47,871 nt of DNA from Acidobacteriaceae bacterium (GTDB taxonomy: Bacteria > Acidobacteriota > Terriglobia > Terriglobales > Acidobacteriaceae): NCBI GenBank assembly GCA_003152695.1, contig PMAT01000076.1, positions 10,080 through 57,950 on the forward strand, read 5' to 3'. The translations under genes and the position numbers were made by a program. The notes below the pieces were generated by a model. That model searched no databases. It saw only the letters and a program-made list of their open reading frames with translations, and was not told the DNA's origin. Below are positions 1 through 8,285 of this stretch, piece by piece; position 1 is the stretch's first letter; every line of letters starts with the position of its first letter.

Positions 1-210
1 GAGGTGATTGCCGCGCGGCACATGGGCATGGAAGTGCTGGCCGTCTCGTGCGTGACCAACATGGCCGCCGGCATGACCGGCGAGAAGATCACAGAAGAGG
101 AAGTGTTGCAAACCGGCGAGCGTCTGGCCAGCAAGTTTCTTGCGCTGTTGCGGGCGGTATTGCCCAGGATCGACGGCTACTTGCAGAGCCGTGCTACTAC
201 TTCCGATTAA
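1..210 (+). CDS. Purine nucleoside phosphorylase, C-terminal fragment
   Basis: This is the 3' end of a gene cut by the window edge: frame 1 is open from base 1 and stops with TAA at 208-210. The visible 69 residues begin EVIAARHMGMEVLAVSCVTN and continue NMAAGM, which is the conserved base/ribose-binding strand of trimeric purine nucleoside phosphorylases. A conserved EEVLQTG helix and the terminal helix follow. The enzyme cleaves purine nucleosides with phosphate, giving free base and ribose-1-phosphate in the cytoplasm (family knowledge). The uridine kinase gene starts 48 bp downstream on the same strand, so the pair forms a nucleoside-salvage neighbourhood. Because the N-terminal half is missing I cannot separate PunA from the closely related MTA phosphorylases. 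The SCVTN-AAG pattern favours PNP. Confidence 0.85.
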   Translation, partial: EVIAARHMGMEVLAVSCVTNMAAGMTGEKITEEEVLQTGERLASKFLALLRAVLPRIDGYLQSRATTSD

Positions 211-243
211 CCCTATCGTCACAAAGCGTGGGAACCTCTGCGC

Positions 244-249
244 TACACT
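244..249 (+). promoter_or_regulatory. Candidate -10 box close to the uridine kinase start
   Basis: TACACT lies 9 nt before the uridine kinase ATG at 259. No Shine-Dalgarno sequence is visible in front of that ATG, so a very short or absent leader is possible. No convincing -35 box is seen. Weak evidence by itself, but the same spacing recurs at 11176 and 12549. Confidence 0.25.
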
Positions 250-258
250 AAATCGCAC

Positions 259-939
259 ATGCCCGCGGAAACATATCTCATCGGCATTGCCGGTCCTTCG
301 GGCGCCGGAAAAACGTATCTCGCGACACATCTTTCCGCTACGCTGCATGCCAGCGTACTGGCGCTAGACCGTTATTACCGGGACCTCTCGCATCTGCCCG
401 TGGAGGAACGAGCGCGAATAAATTTCGACGCGCCCGAGGCGCTCGATCACGACCTCATCGTCGAGCAAGTTGCTAGCTTGCGCAATAAAGAAACTGTGTA
501 TCTGCCGGTGTACGACTTCGCCACCCATACGCGAACTCGGGGAACCGAGGTGCTGCAGCCAGCGGACGTCGTCATTGTCGAGGGACTGTTTACTTTGCAC
601 TGGCCCAGTCTGCGCGAGTTACTGCGCACCAAGGTTTTCGTCGACATGAATGACGAGGCCTGCCTCACGCGGCGGCAGGCCCGCGATGTGCGCGAGCGCG
701 GCCGCACGCCGGAGTCCGTGATGGAGCAATATGCCGGGATTGTTGCTCCCATGGCCCAGCGCTACGTTCGACCCAGCATCGTCTATGCCGATGTGGTGGT
801 CTCCGGGACTGGGTCCATTGCCGATGGAGTCTCCCGCGTTCTGGTCCACTATGAGCGGCAAATCAGCAACACTAGGGCGCACCACTCGGCAGGTCCAACG
901 CAGCGCAAAGCCTTGCCCGTAATCACGAGGAACAAATGA
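259..939 (+). CDS. udk: Uridine kinase
   Basis: Phosphorylates uridine and cytidine to UMP and CMP in the cytosol (pyrimidine salvage). The 226-residue product has the P-loop GPSGAGKT at residues 12-19. It also has the nucleoside-binding segment DRYYRDLS at 37-44, NFDAPEALDHD at 55-65, PVYDF at 83-87, a Walker B-like VVIVEGLF ending near 111, and the arginine-rich lid RRQARDVRERGR around 138-149. These match the Udk/PRK-type kinase family in order and length, although a C-terminal tail of about 25 residues is unusual. The ATG at 259 has no clear ribosome-binding site. Its stop overlaps the next ATG (ATGA at 936-939), so the downstream phosphoesterase is probably translationally coupled. Confidence 0.85.
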   Translation: MPAETYLIGIAGPSGAGKTYLATHLSATLHASVLALDRYYRDLSHLPVEERARINFDAPEALDHDLIVEQVASLRNKETVYLPVYDFATHTRTRGTEVLQPADVVIVEGLFTLHWPSLRELLRTKVFVDMNDEACLTRRQARDVRERGRTPESVMEQYAGIVAPMAQRYVRPSIVYADVVVSGTGSIADGVSRVLVHYERQISNTRAHHSAGPTQRKALPVITRNK

Positions 940-3728
940 AGGTCCGCAGCATCGGCGGCGCTCTCTTATTGCTGTGCCTGGTTAGCCTGCCCTCTGCCGC
1001 TCAATCGTCTGCGCGGGAGAAGGAACTACAGCTGCCCTCCAGCAAGCTGCTGCTGTTGCCTGCCCCTGGAGGACCGCAGCCTACCAACAGCTTTCCAACA
1101 GCGGTGGCACTCAGTCCGGACGGGAAGTACCTCGCCATTTTGAACAATGGATATGGCACAGCCGAGTCCAAATTTCAGCAGTCGATTGCTCTGCTGGACT
1201 TGGCAAACAACCAATTGCGCGACTTTCCCGATCCGCGCCTCGCCCTTCATGCCAAGCAGTCGTATTTCCTTGGTCTGGCTTGGAGCAGCGATGGCGTTAG
1301 TCTTTACGCCTCGATGGCGTCGCTTACCGACCCGGACGGCAAGAAGCCTGGCGATACTGGCAACGGGGTCGCCGTGTACCGCTTGCAGAACGGCACGCTG
1401 CTGGCGGAACGTTTTCTGAAGCTGCCCCGCGCGCCGCTCGGTCACGGCAAGAAATTTACCTACAATCCGAAGAGCGTTGCGCCTGGCTACGCCAACCCGT
1501 ATCCCGCCGGACTGGCAGTGGTGAAGCGCGACAGTGGCGACGCGCTACTGATCGCGGAGAATCTTGCGGACGATGCGGCATTGCTGGACGCGCACAGCGG
1601 CAAGGTGCTGCAGCGCTTCGATCTGGGACGTGGCAAATACGTTCCTGCCGCGTTTCCCTACGGTGTTGTGGTGAGTGCCGACGGCAGTCGCGGCTGGTGT
1701 TCCTTGTGGAACGAATCGCAAGTCGCCGAGTTGGATCTGCGCTCTGGCAAAGTTGTGCGGCAGATCGCACTCATGCCTCCGCAGCGCGATATCGACGCGT
1801 CGTCGCATCCGACAGCGCTACTGTTGGGTTCAGACCAACAGCATCTCTACGTGGCGCTTTCCAACCGCGATTCGGTTGCAGTCGTGTCAACCGCAGACGG
1901 CCATGTTGACCGATACCTCAGCACCAGCTTGCCAGGTCAGACCTATGGCGGCAGCTATCCCGACGCGCTCGCGCAGTCACCGGAGGGAAGCAAATTGTAC
2001 GTCGCCAACGCGGCTGCCGACGCGGTCGCAGTGTTCGACGTGCACTCCGCCAACACCCAGCGCGCTGCTTATTTCATTCCGACAGAGTGGTACCCAACTG
2101 CCATAGTGGTCCACGGTGGAGAGCTGCTGATTGCAAGCGGGAAAGGACAGGGAACAGGTCCTAACGCAGGTTGGCAAGACAACCCTGACCGTCCCGGAAA
2201 GCGCAGCCATCCCTACATCGCGACCATGATTCGGGGCTCGATCGCTCGCGTGTCACTGGTTGAAGCGGCAGGTAACCGCCACGGACTCACCGAAGATGTC
2301 GTCCGCAGCAATCAGATGGAAGGCCGCACCGGAGAGATTAACTTTCAGCGCGGCGAAAACCCAATCCAGCATGTGATTTACATCATTAAGGAAAACCGCA
2401 CCTACGATCAGATCTTTGGTGACATCCCCGAGGGGAATGGCGATCGCTCGCTGGTCATGTACGGGGAAGACATCACCCCAAACCAGCACAAACTGGCGCG
2501 GCAGTTCGGAATTCTCGACAACTTCTACGATAGCGGCGAGGTCTCCGGCGATGGACACGTATGGTCCACGGCGGCCATTACCAGCGATTATACGGAGAAG
2601 ACCTGGGCGATTAACTATCGCAGCAAAGAACGGGGTTACGACTATGAGGGCTACGTCGGCGATGCGAACCCCATGACCATCGGACTCCCCGATGTCAACG
2701 AGCCGGGAACGGGTTATTTGTGGGGCAATCTAGCGCGGCACAGCCTGACTTATCGTCACTACGGCGAATTTGTGAACACCTGGTGGTGCGAAGATACTGC
2801 GCAGAACAGCCCGGCTGCGACTGGCGCGATTTCCGGGCATCCGCCGGATTGCGCGCGCAAGGCAGTTATGCCGGGCGAAGATCTGCCCGAGAAGCTGGGC
2901 GGAGGGAAGAGCCCGTACCAATACAAGATTCCGCTGATCGCCTACGACGCCGCGAACAAGCCGGAGTTGCGCGGCCACTTCGATCCCAACTTTGCGGACT
3001 TCAATGTAAGCTATCCCGACCAGTTCCGCGCCGACGAGTTTCTGCGTGAGTTTGGAGTTTTCGTTCATGCCCGCGAAACTGGCATGGGAGAGCAGTTGCC
3101 AAGCTTTGTGCTCCTGCGCTTGCCTGACGACCACACGGCCGGGACCCGTCCGGGATCGCCCACGCCGAACGCCTCCATCGCGGACAATGATCTCGCTGTG
3201 GGACGCGTGGTGGAAGCCGTTTCCAGCAGCCCCTATTGGGCTGACACGGCCATCTTCATCCTCGAGGATGACGCGCAAGATGGCGCCGATCACGTCGATG
3301 CACATCGCAGCATCGCGCTCGTGATCAGCAAGTATTCACCCGGTACTCCACAGCATCCTTCGGTGGACCATCACTTCTACACTACGGTCAACATGATCCA
3401 CACTATGGAGGCCCTGTTGGGACTTCCACCCATGAACAACAACGACGCCTATGCCGCGGTCATGGCGCCCTTGTTCGCTGGAACGGGCGAGCAGCCGGCA
3501 TTCAAGGCGGACTATCGCAATCGTAACAACGGCATGATCTATCAAGCCAATCGTCTGGATGCTCCCGGCGCCAAGCAATCAGCCAAGCTCAACTTCTCGG
3601 TTGCCGATGCCGCGGACACCAACGTCCTCAATGCCATTTTGTGGAGGGCGGCGAAGGGCCGGGTCCCGATGCCCGCACCTCGCCACACCGTGTTTGCGGC
3701 GGGAAGTGATGACGAGGCAGAAAAATAG
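936..3728 (+). CDS. Secreted beta-propeller plus phosphoesterase (PF04185-type) protein
   Basis: A 930-residue exported protein. Residues 1-22 form a signal peptide ending SLPSAAQ. Residues about 50-430 contain repeated YVTN/NHL-like propeller strands, such as VALSPDGKYLAILNNG and SKLYVANAAADAVAVFDV. From about residue 475 a phosphoesterase domain begins with IQHVIYIIKENRTYDQIFGD, where the ENR-T/S-D motif supplies metal ligands and the nucleophile in the phospholipase C/acid phosphatase superfamily. A late D-A-H motif (DGADHVDAHRS) completes the metal site. This two-domain layout is common in Acidobacteriota, and its natural substrate is not known. The start overlaps the udk stop by ATGA, implying coupled translation although the two proteins act in different compartments. 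It could release phosphate from organic phosphoesters outside the cytoplasm (inference). Confidence 0.85.
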   Translation: MKVRSIGGALLLLCLVSLPSAAQSSAREKELQLPSSKLLLLPAPGGPQPTNSFPTAVALSPDGKYLAILNNGYGTAESKFQQSIALLDLANNQLRDFPDPRLALHAKQSYFLGLAWSSDGVSLYASMASLTDPDGKKPGDTGNGVAVYRLQNGTLLAERFLKLPRAPLGHGKKFTYNPKSVAPGYANPYPAGLAVVKRDSGDALLIAENLADDAALLDAHSGKVLQRFDLGRGKYVPAAFPYGVVVSADGSRGWCSLWNESQVAELDLRSGKVVRQIALMPPQRDIDASSHPTALLLGSDQQHLYVALSNRDSVAVVSTADGHVDRYLSTSLPGQTYGGSYPDALAQSPEGSKLYVANAAADAVAVFDVHSANTQRAAYFIPTEWYPTAIVVHGGELLIASGKGQGTGPNAGWQDNPDRPGKRSHPYIATMIRGSIARVSLVEAAGNRHGLTEDVVRSNQMEGRTGEINFQRGENPIQHVIYIIKENRTYDQIFGDIPEGNGDRSLVMYGEDITPNQHKLARQFGILDNFYDSGEVSGDGHVWSTAAITSDYTEKTWAINYRSKERGYDYEGYVGDANPMTIGLPDVNEPGTGYLWGNLARHSLTYRHYGEFVNTWWCEDTAQNSPAATGAISGHPPDCARKAVMPGEDLPEKLGGGKSPYQYKIPLIAYDAANKPELRGHFDPNFADFNVSYPDQFRADEFLREFGVFVHARETGMGEQLPSFVLLRLPDDHTAGTRPGSPTPNASIADNDLAVGRVVEAVSSSPYWADTAIFILEDDAQDGADHVDAHRSIALVISKYSPGTPQHPSVDHHFYTTVNMIHTMEALLGLPPMNNNDAYAAVMAPLFAGTGEQPAFKADYRNRNNGMIYQANRLDAPGAKQSAKLNFSVADAADTNVLNAILWRAAKGRVPMPAPRHTVFAAGSDDEAEK

Positions 3729-3782
3729 AGGAGGCGCAGCCACGGCAGCGTGTGCCTGCACGATGTCGCGGTCGGCCCAGAA

Positions 3783-4103
3783 TCAACCGCTGACCTCTCC
3801 CGCCAGCCACGCCAGGTAATCCTCACTGCCACCCTGCACGGCTAGTTCGACACATTCGGGTAACTCGTAAGGGTGCAGTTGCTTGAAGGCCGAGCGCAAT
3901 TGCGCAGCGAGTTCAGCGGTCGTCTTGATCACCAGCAAGTACTCTGGTTCGTTCGAGATTTTTTGCTTCCAGCGGTACACCGAGCGGATCGGCCCGACGA
4001 TGTTGACACAGGCCGCCAATCTGCGCTCGACCAACTGCAAGGCAAGTTTCTCAGCGTCTTGCGGCTTTCCGATCGTAGTGAGCACAATGCGCGCAGTCGT
4101 CAT
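3783..4103 (-). CDS. cutA: Divalent-cation tolerance protein CutA
   Basis: A 107-residue small trimeric cytosolic protein of the CutA family. Diagnostic blocks are ERRLAACVNIVGPIRSVYRW, then EYLLVIKTT, HPYELPECVELAVQGGSEDYLAWL. CutA binds divalent metals such as Cu(II), but its physiological role remains uncertain. An upstream in-frame start at 4202 would add 33 residues that family members lack. I chose the ATG at 4101-4103 because it gives the normal length (about 105-112) and has a GGGGTGG stretch just upstream. The gene converges on the phosphoesterase (54 bp between stops) and diverges from the FtsB-like gene. Confidence 0.9.
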   Translation of the reverse strand: MTTARIVLTTIGKPQDAEKLALQLVERRLAACVNIVGPIRSVYRWKQKISNEPEYLLVIKTTAELAAQLRSAFKQLHPYELPECVELAVQGGSEDYLAWLAGEVSG

Positions 4104-4218
4104 CCACCACCCCAACGTAAGTATTTTTGGTTCAGACTGTACCACGGCAAAGAGCGCAGACCCCTTCATCAGCCTCTCGGCGTCAACAATTACGGCATCC
4201 ATTTGACGAAGTTAACTC

Positions 4219-4285
4219 CTCCTATTCTTTCGCCAGAGTTTCGCTTGACGCGCGAGGTCATGTGGAAGTCCACTAAAAATAGGAG
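4219..4285. repeat. Inverted repeat in the cutA/ftsB divergent region
   Basis: CTCCTATT at 4219-4226 is the reverse complement of AATAGGAG at 4278-4285, with 51 bp between the arms. It lies in the region between divergent cutA and the FtsB-like gene and could be a regulatory dyad. No other support. Confidence 0.3.
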
Positions 4286-4336
4286 TTGTGTCAACCAGAC
4301 TCGCCGGGAGGCGACGGGCCTCTTGGAGCAGTGACC

Positions 4337-4687
4337 ATGGTGCTGACCGTTCGTATTGCCGGAGGTTGGTTCTACCGTATGCGCCGCGTGCTGGCGACGC
4401 TATGCATTGGCGTGCTCGCCATTTTCATTGCTTACAAGGTGATCTTTGGCGCCAATGGCATGAAGGTGTATGAGGACAAGCGAGCGGAAGCTGTCCGCCT
4501 GCAACAGCAGATTGACGACGAGAAGATGAAGAACGAGCAACTGCAGCACCGGGTCGATAGCCTGCAGCGGGAAGATCCCGACGCCATTGAGAAAGAAGCA
4601 CGCGAGCAACTGGGGTACGTTAAACCCGGTGAGGTCGTACTGGTCGAGCCGCAGGTGAAACCTGACGCGAAGCGCGCCCCACGGTAG
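4337..4687 (+). CDS. FtsB/DivIC-like septum formation initiator
   Basis: A 116-residue bitopic membrane protein. A short cytoplasmic N-terminus leads into one membrane segment (VLATLCIGVLAIFIAYKVIF). A coiled coil (about AVRLQQQIDDEKMKNEQLQ) follows, then the hallmark PDAIEKEAREQLGYVKPGEVV region of FtsB/DivIC. In other bacteria these proteins form the FtsQ-FtsB-FtsL complex that licenses septal peptidoglycan synthesis. The frame opens at 4286, but GGAG at 4325-4328 sits 8 nt before the ATG at 4337 and decides the start. The C-terminus is short and basic (KPDAKRAPR). The division gene stands alone here, without the eno or ispD neighbours found in some other groups. Confidence 0.8.
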   Translation: MVLTVRIAGGWFYRMRRVLATLCIGVLAIFIAYKVIFGANGMKVYEDKRAEAVRLQQQIDDEKMKNEQLQHRVDSLQREDPDAIEKEAREQLGYVKPGEVVLVEPQVKPDAKRAPR

Positions 4688-5000
4688 CCGAAAATACCCA
4701 TCAGAAATAGTAATCCCCTACGGGGATGCTGCGGGCCGCCGCCACCCTGACCGGCGGTATTGACTTCTGTCCGCTCAGCGATGTTTTTTCGCGCAAACCC
4801 TGTTTGTGGAATAAACTTGTCGCATCGAAGTCTGTGGGGACTCCTGCCTCGTACCTAGGTTAAGGGTGAAGGTACCAGCGGAGTGCACTGTGGTGCTGTT
4901 CATGAAAATCTACTCTGTAGCCGGCCTGGCATGGGCTGGTCTTTCCCCGCTTTGTAAACATGGTCGGCCGCCTGGCGGCCATTCAAAAGGAGAATCGACA
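4688..5000. other. Intergenic region with one short hairpin
   Basis: These 313 bp carry no convincing gene. A 6-bp stem with a TAC loop (ATCCCC at 4713-4718, GGGGAT at 4722-4727) lies 26 bp after the FtsB-like stop and may act as a weak terminator, but no T-run follows. TTGACT at 4754-4759 resembles a -35 box without a clear partner. The open frame from 4866 into the next gene has no family-like sequence before 5001 and is treated as untranslated leader. Confidence 0.4.
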
Positions 5001-5366
5001 ATGACGAAAAGAGTGTTGTTGGTAATCGGGCTCTATTTGTGCAGCATGACCGTGCTGGCGGCAGCCAAGGACATGAGTTGGAGCGGCTGGGTCAGCGATT
5101 CCAAGTGTGGCGCGAAAGGTGCGAGTGCGGCCCACGAAGCGTGCGCCAAAAAATGTATCGCGGCGGGCGAAAAGCCAGTGTTGGTGACGGACAAGGACCA
5201 GAAGGTCCTCGCCATAGACAACCCCGACGCGCTCACCGAGCATGCCGGCCATCACGTGGAAGTGACAGGCAAAATGACCGACAGTGGCACGCTTCATGTC
5301 GACAAGGTGAAGATGCTGGCGCAAAAAGGCGGCAGCGGCGGCGCCATGAACGAGATGCAACACTGA
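5001..5366 (+). CDS. Small secreted protein, DUF5818-like
   Basis: A 121-residue exported protein of unknown function. Its signal peptide is MTKRVLLVIGLYLCSMTVLAAA. The mature part starts with WSGWVSDSKCGAKG, then HEACAKKCI, VLVTDKDQKVLAIDNPDAL, and HVEVTGKMTDSGTLHVDKV. This pattern of three or four cysteines followed by an OB-like beta segment recurs in small acidobacterial secreted proteins that I associate with DUF5818; I could not verify the family. AAAAGGAG at 4985-4992 is spaced 8 nt from the ATG at 5001 and fixes the start. A strong hairpin follows 55 bp after the stop, so the gene is probably monocistronic. Confidence 0.75.
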   Translation: MTKRVLLVIGLYLCSMTVLAAAKDMSWSGWVSDSKCGAKGASAAHEACAKKCIAAGEKPVLVTDKDQKVLAIDNPDALTEHAGHHVEVTGKMTDSGTLHVDKVKMLAQKGGSGGAMNEMQH

Positions 5367-5421
5367 GTTCGGCCAACGTCACAGCAAAGCGGCCAGAAGC
5401 CGGAGCCGCGCTGAAATGCTA

Positions 5422-5452
5422 ACGAACCCCGCCATTTGTGGGCGGGGTTCGT
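5422..5452 (+). terminator. Strong hairpin after the small secreted protein
   Basis: A perfect 12-bp stem (ACGAACCCCGCC at 5422-5433 and its complement at 5441-5452) encloses a 7-nt ATTTGTG loop. The following sequence ACTATTGTAT is only moderately T-rich. Its position 55 bp after a stop and before a same-strand gene fits a transcription terminator. Confidence 0.65.
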
Positions 5453-5615
5453 ACTATTGTATCCGGTTTGAGGCACAGGCAAGGCGCGCAAGATCGAAGC
5501 TGAATTTGCCGATGTCAGGGAAAGAGCGCCACGGGTTGTGCAACTTCTGGAAAGGGCAAGCCACATTTCCAGAGGCCAAATGGCCGCGAAAGATTGCACG
5601 GAGAGACACGCGGGC

Positions 5616-6428
5616 ATGACTATGACGGACCGCTACAGCGGACGAGTTTCAAGGACGCACATCACGGTGATTCGGTTCGCCGTCGGCACAATCGTCATGA
5701 TCGCCTGGCTGACGGGACAGGTCCCGGCGTTGGCACAAACTTCAAAGGCGAATCCGCCTCCATCCTCCTCGAACCCCCAGTCGCAGACTTCGGCTCGGAC
5801 GGCTGGGAAAAAGGAGCTGGTAGGGAAACCTAAGGTAATTACCAAGCGCGATCTGTTTTTTCCAGATCTGGCTCACGGCGACCAACCGTTGACCTCCGGC
5901 GAAAAGTTCAAATTGGCTATCGCCAACAGCGTTTCTCCTGCGGCGTTTCTCGGGTCAGGGCTTGGAGCTGGCATTGGACAAGCGGCAGACAGCCCCGCGG
6001 GCTATGGTCAAGGAGCCGACGGCTACGGCAAACGTTACGGAGCGTCGATGGCGAACCGGGCCAGCACGAACCTGATTGGCACCTACTTCCTGTCGTCCGT
6101 ATTGCACGATGACCCACGTTATTTCGTGATGGGAGACGGAAGCCTGAAGCAAAGCATTAAGTATGCCCTTCGCCGGGTCGTGATCGTGCGAAAAGATGAC
6201 CGAGGGGAAGCGTTCAACTGGCCGGGAATCATAGCGCCCTTGGCGACAGCAGGGTTGGCAAACACGTATATGCCGGATGCTCAAAGAACCGTGGGCTACA
6301 CGTTGAAGAACTATGGTTGGTCCATTGCGGCTTCGGCCGGGGCGAACCTGCTGAAGGAATACTGGCCGACTATAACCAGGAAGATTCTAGTGCCGATCGG
6401 AATCGGCCATGATTCAGCTAAGCCATGA
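5616..6428 (+). CDS. Exported protein with a GYGQGA-GYGKRYGA domain, tandem paralogue 1
   Basis: A 270-residue protein with an N-terminal signal or membrane segment (VIRFAVGTIVMIAWLTGQVPALAQ), a Ser/Pro-rich linker, and a roughly 180-residue domain. The domain contains GYGQGADGYGKRYGA, then SSVLHDDPRYFVMG, IKYALRRVVIVRKDD and the C-terminal SAGANLLKEYWPTI. The same domain forms the C-terminal half of the next gene, so the two are paralogues. I do not recognise a characterised function; several helices rich in Gly/Ala suggest membrane association. In-frame starts exist at 5538, 5580, 5616 and 5622. I favour 5616 because GGAGAG at 5600-5605 lies about 10 nt upstream and the signal peptide follows. 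Confidence 0.65.
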   Translation: MTMTDRYSGRVSRTHITVIRFAVGTIVMIAWLTGQVPALAQTSKANPPPSSSNPQSQTSARTAGKKELVGKPKVITKRDLFFPDLAHGDQPLTSGEKFKLAIANSVSPAAFLGSGLGAGIGQAADSPAGYGQGADGYGKRYGASMANRASTNLIGTYFLSSVLHDDPRYFVMGDGSLKQSIKYALRRVVIVRKDDRGEAFNWPGIIAPLATAGLANTYMPDAQRTVGYTLKNYGWSIAASAGANLLKEYWPTITRKILVPIGIGHDSAKP

Positions 6429-6591
6429 AGGCCTCCATCGCATTTCGACACGCCAGACTTCGACCCGAGCAGTGCTTTGCATGTTCCAGCCAAGCGCGGC
6501 CTCCGCGATGTTCCATTCCGGGGAATAGACCGTCAAGGGCCGAGAGATTAGAATCTAGGTTCTGGCAATCGATACCAAAGGGAGGAACTTC

Positions 6592-7689
6592 TTGCGTTTG
6601 GTTCTGTGGTTTGTACTGATCTTGTCGACCGCTTCCGCATTTGCGCAGCAGGGTGATTCTCCGTCGACGTCTCAGCAGGCCCCGACCGTCCAGGGAGGAG
6701 AAACTGGCAGACCTGGCGCCCGGGGAACAGGAGCACCCGGTGGCGAGCCGCAGTCAGTCCGGCAACCTCAGGGAAGCATCAGTGGAACCGTTGTCGATCA
6801 GGATGGCGCCGTCGCCGCTGGCGCGAACGTGCGACTCACCCTTAAGGATCAAGCCCAGAAACAGGATGTGTTGTCGGGCGACAATGGGCAATTTTCCTTT
6901 TACAATCTTGCTCCAGGCCCTTTCCAGCTCACGGTTAGCGCCCCAGGGTTTGAGACCAAATTGGTTTCCGGAATCGTGAACCCGGGCCAGGCTTTTATTG
7001 TTCCTGCGATCGTGCTTACTGTTGCCGCCACCACAACGGATGTGAAGGTCGTACTCTCGGAAGCTGAAATTGCTCAGCAAGAGGTTAAAGAGCAGGAGAA
7101 GCAACGCGTACTTGGCGTCTTCCCGAACTTTTACACCACCTATGTACCCGATCCCGCGCCTTTGGCCCCGAAGCAGAAGTTCTCGCTGGCCTGGAAATCG
7201 GTTACTGACCCCATCAGCGTTCTCGGCGTCGGATTTCTGGCCGGTATTTATCAAGCGAGTGATGAGTTAGGCGGATACGGGCAGGGTGCGGCAGGCTACG
7301 GCAGGCGTTTCGGCGCGCTTTACGGCGACGTCTTTTTTGGCACGTTTATCGACAGCGCGATTCTGCCATCGGTGCTGAAACAGGATCCACGCTACTTCTA
7401 CAAGGGCACGGGCACGACCAAGGAGCGATTTTTCTACGCGCTCCGCAATGCGGTGGTCTGCAAGGGAGACAACAAGCAGTGGCAGCCGAATTACTCGACA
7501 ATTATCGGCAGCTTTGCCACGGCCGGGCTCTCTTATACGTACTACCCAGCCAGGGATCGCAGTGCGAGTTTGCTGGTGGGGACTGCGCTGATCAGAATTG
7601 CCGAAGGCAGCGTTGCCGGTATTTTCCAGGAATTTGTCATTCCGCATCTAACGCCGCGTCTGAAGAGCCACCCAGCGCCGCAGCCGTGA
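6592..7689 (+). CDS. Exported protein: carboxypeptidase-regulatory-like domain plus GYGQGA-GYGRRFGA domain
   Basis: A 365-residue exported protein. It has a signal peptide (LVLWFVLILSTASAFAQ), then a Gly/Pro/Gln-rich linker. Residues about 60-140 form a CarboxypepD_reg-like beta-sandwich (GSISGTVVDQDGAVAAGANV, DNGQFSFYNLAPGPFQLTV, APGF). The C-terminal domain from about residue 205 carries GYGQGAAGYGRRFGALYGD, SVLKQDPRYFYKG and YALRNAVVCKGD, closely resembling the preceding gene. The start is TTG at 6592, because GGGAGG at 6580-6585 sits 6 nt upstream and no in-frame ATG lies near. Regulatory-like domains of this type often sit at the N-terminus of acidobacterial TonB-type receptors. Here there is no barrel, so function is unknown. 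Confidence 0.7.
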   Translation: MRLVLWFVLILSTASAFAQQGDSPSTSQQAPTVQGGETGRPGARGTGAPGGEPQSVRQPQGSISGTVVDQDGAVAAGANVRLTLKDQAQKQDVLSGDNGQFSFYNLAPGPFQLTVSAPGFETKLVSGIVNPGQAFIVPAIVLTVAATTTDVKVVLSEAEIAQQEVKEQEKQRVLGVFPNFYTTYVPDPAPLAPKQKFSLAWKSVTDPISVLGVGFLAGIYQASDELGGYGQGAAGYGRRFGALYGDVFFGTFIDSAILPSVLKQDPRYFYKGTGTTKERFFYALRNAVVCKGDNKQWQPNYSTIIGSFATAGLSYTYYPARDRSASLLVGTALIRIAEGSVAGIFQEFVIPHLTPRLKSHPAPQP

Positions 7690-8285
7690 GAGCACGGATC
7701 GGCGCTTGAGCGCCTCCGATATCCAGAAAGCCCTCCGCGAGAAGGCGCGGGTTTCTCGCCCGCTCAGGTTTGGCGCTCACATGTCCGAATGTTTAATCAC
7801 GGGAGTTCTGGCCGGACATTGCCACGCACGTTCTGCATCGTCATCCGTAAAGGGCAACGATCGAGGCCATCTTCACAGGTGCGAACAAACGCAAGCTTGG
7901 CGATATCGGCGGTCGTTTGATTGCAGAGCGTGTAAGCACTCACTTTCATCGGCTTTGCGATCACGCGTCGCATAAACTATTACGATGTAACTTATTGTAG
8001 AAAAGTTAGTTACCGTACGAGCAAGTGATGGGCAGTATTCGCGTTTTTTGCTTGACCGGGCAGAACTGTTGTCCTAACCTAACGAACAACCAATCGCCGC
8101 AGAATATAAGTAGCCACACACTGTGTCGCTCCTCCAGACGGTCCTGCCTCTCGTTGGGGGCAGTAGAGCCTTTGTGGAACTGCATTTGGGCGGTACGATG
8201 GTCTGACGGGCCTTTTCGGTTCCATGCCTTGAGTCGGGTCCGCAGGCCATGTGGATTGGTCTCGCGAAGTGAGGACTACCTAGCT
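7690..8285. other. Long region without a convincing gene; leader of the UpxY-like gene
   Basis: Short open frames here (for example 7706-7975) lack domain-like composition, and I treat them as noncoding. A 7-bp hairpin (GCGAGAA 7737-7743, TTCTCGC 7753-7759) 48 bp after the preceding stop could be a terminator. An AT-rich patch at 7975-8015 with a GTAACT...AGTTAC dyad could hold a promoter or operator. GGCGGTACGATG at 8189-8200 resembles the RfaH 'ops' pause element. The frame continuing from 8025 into the next gene lacks NusG-like sequence before about residue 28 of the chosen product. Confidence 0.4.
7987..8013. promoter_or_regulatory. AT-rich dyad upstream of the UpxY-like gene
   Basis: GTAACT at 7987-7992 and AGTTAC at 8008-8013 form a 6-bp inverted repeat with a 15-bp spacer inside the most AT-rich stretch of this region. 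It may be an operator or part of a promoter for the antiterminator gene; no factor can be named. Confidence 0.3.

Noticed and set aside
4866..5000. N-terminal extension of the small secreted protein
   Set aside because: Would bury the signal peptide; the ribosome-binding site and signal both indicate ATG 5001.
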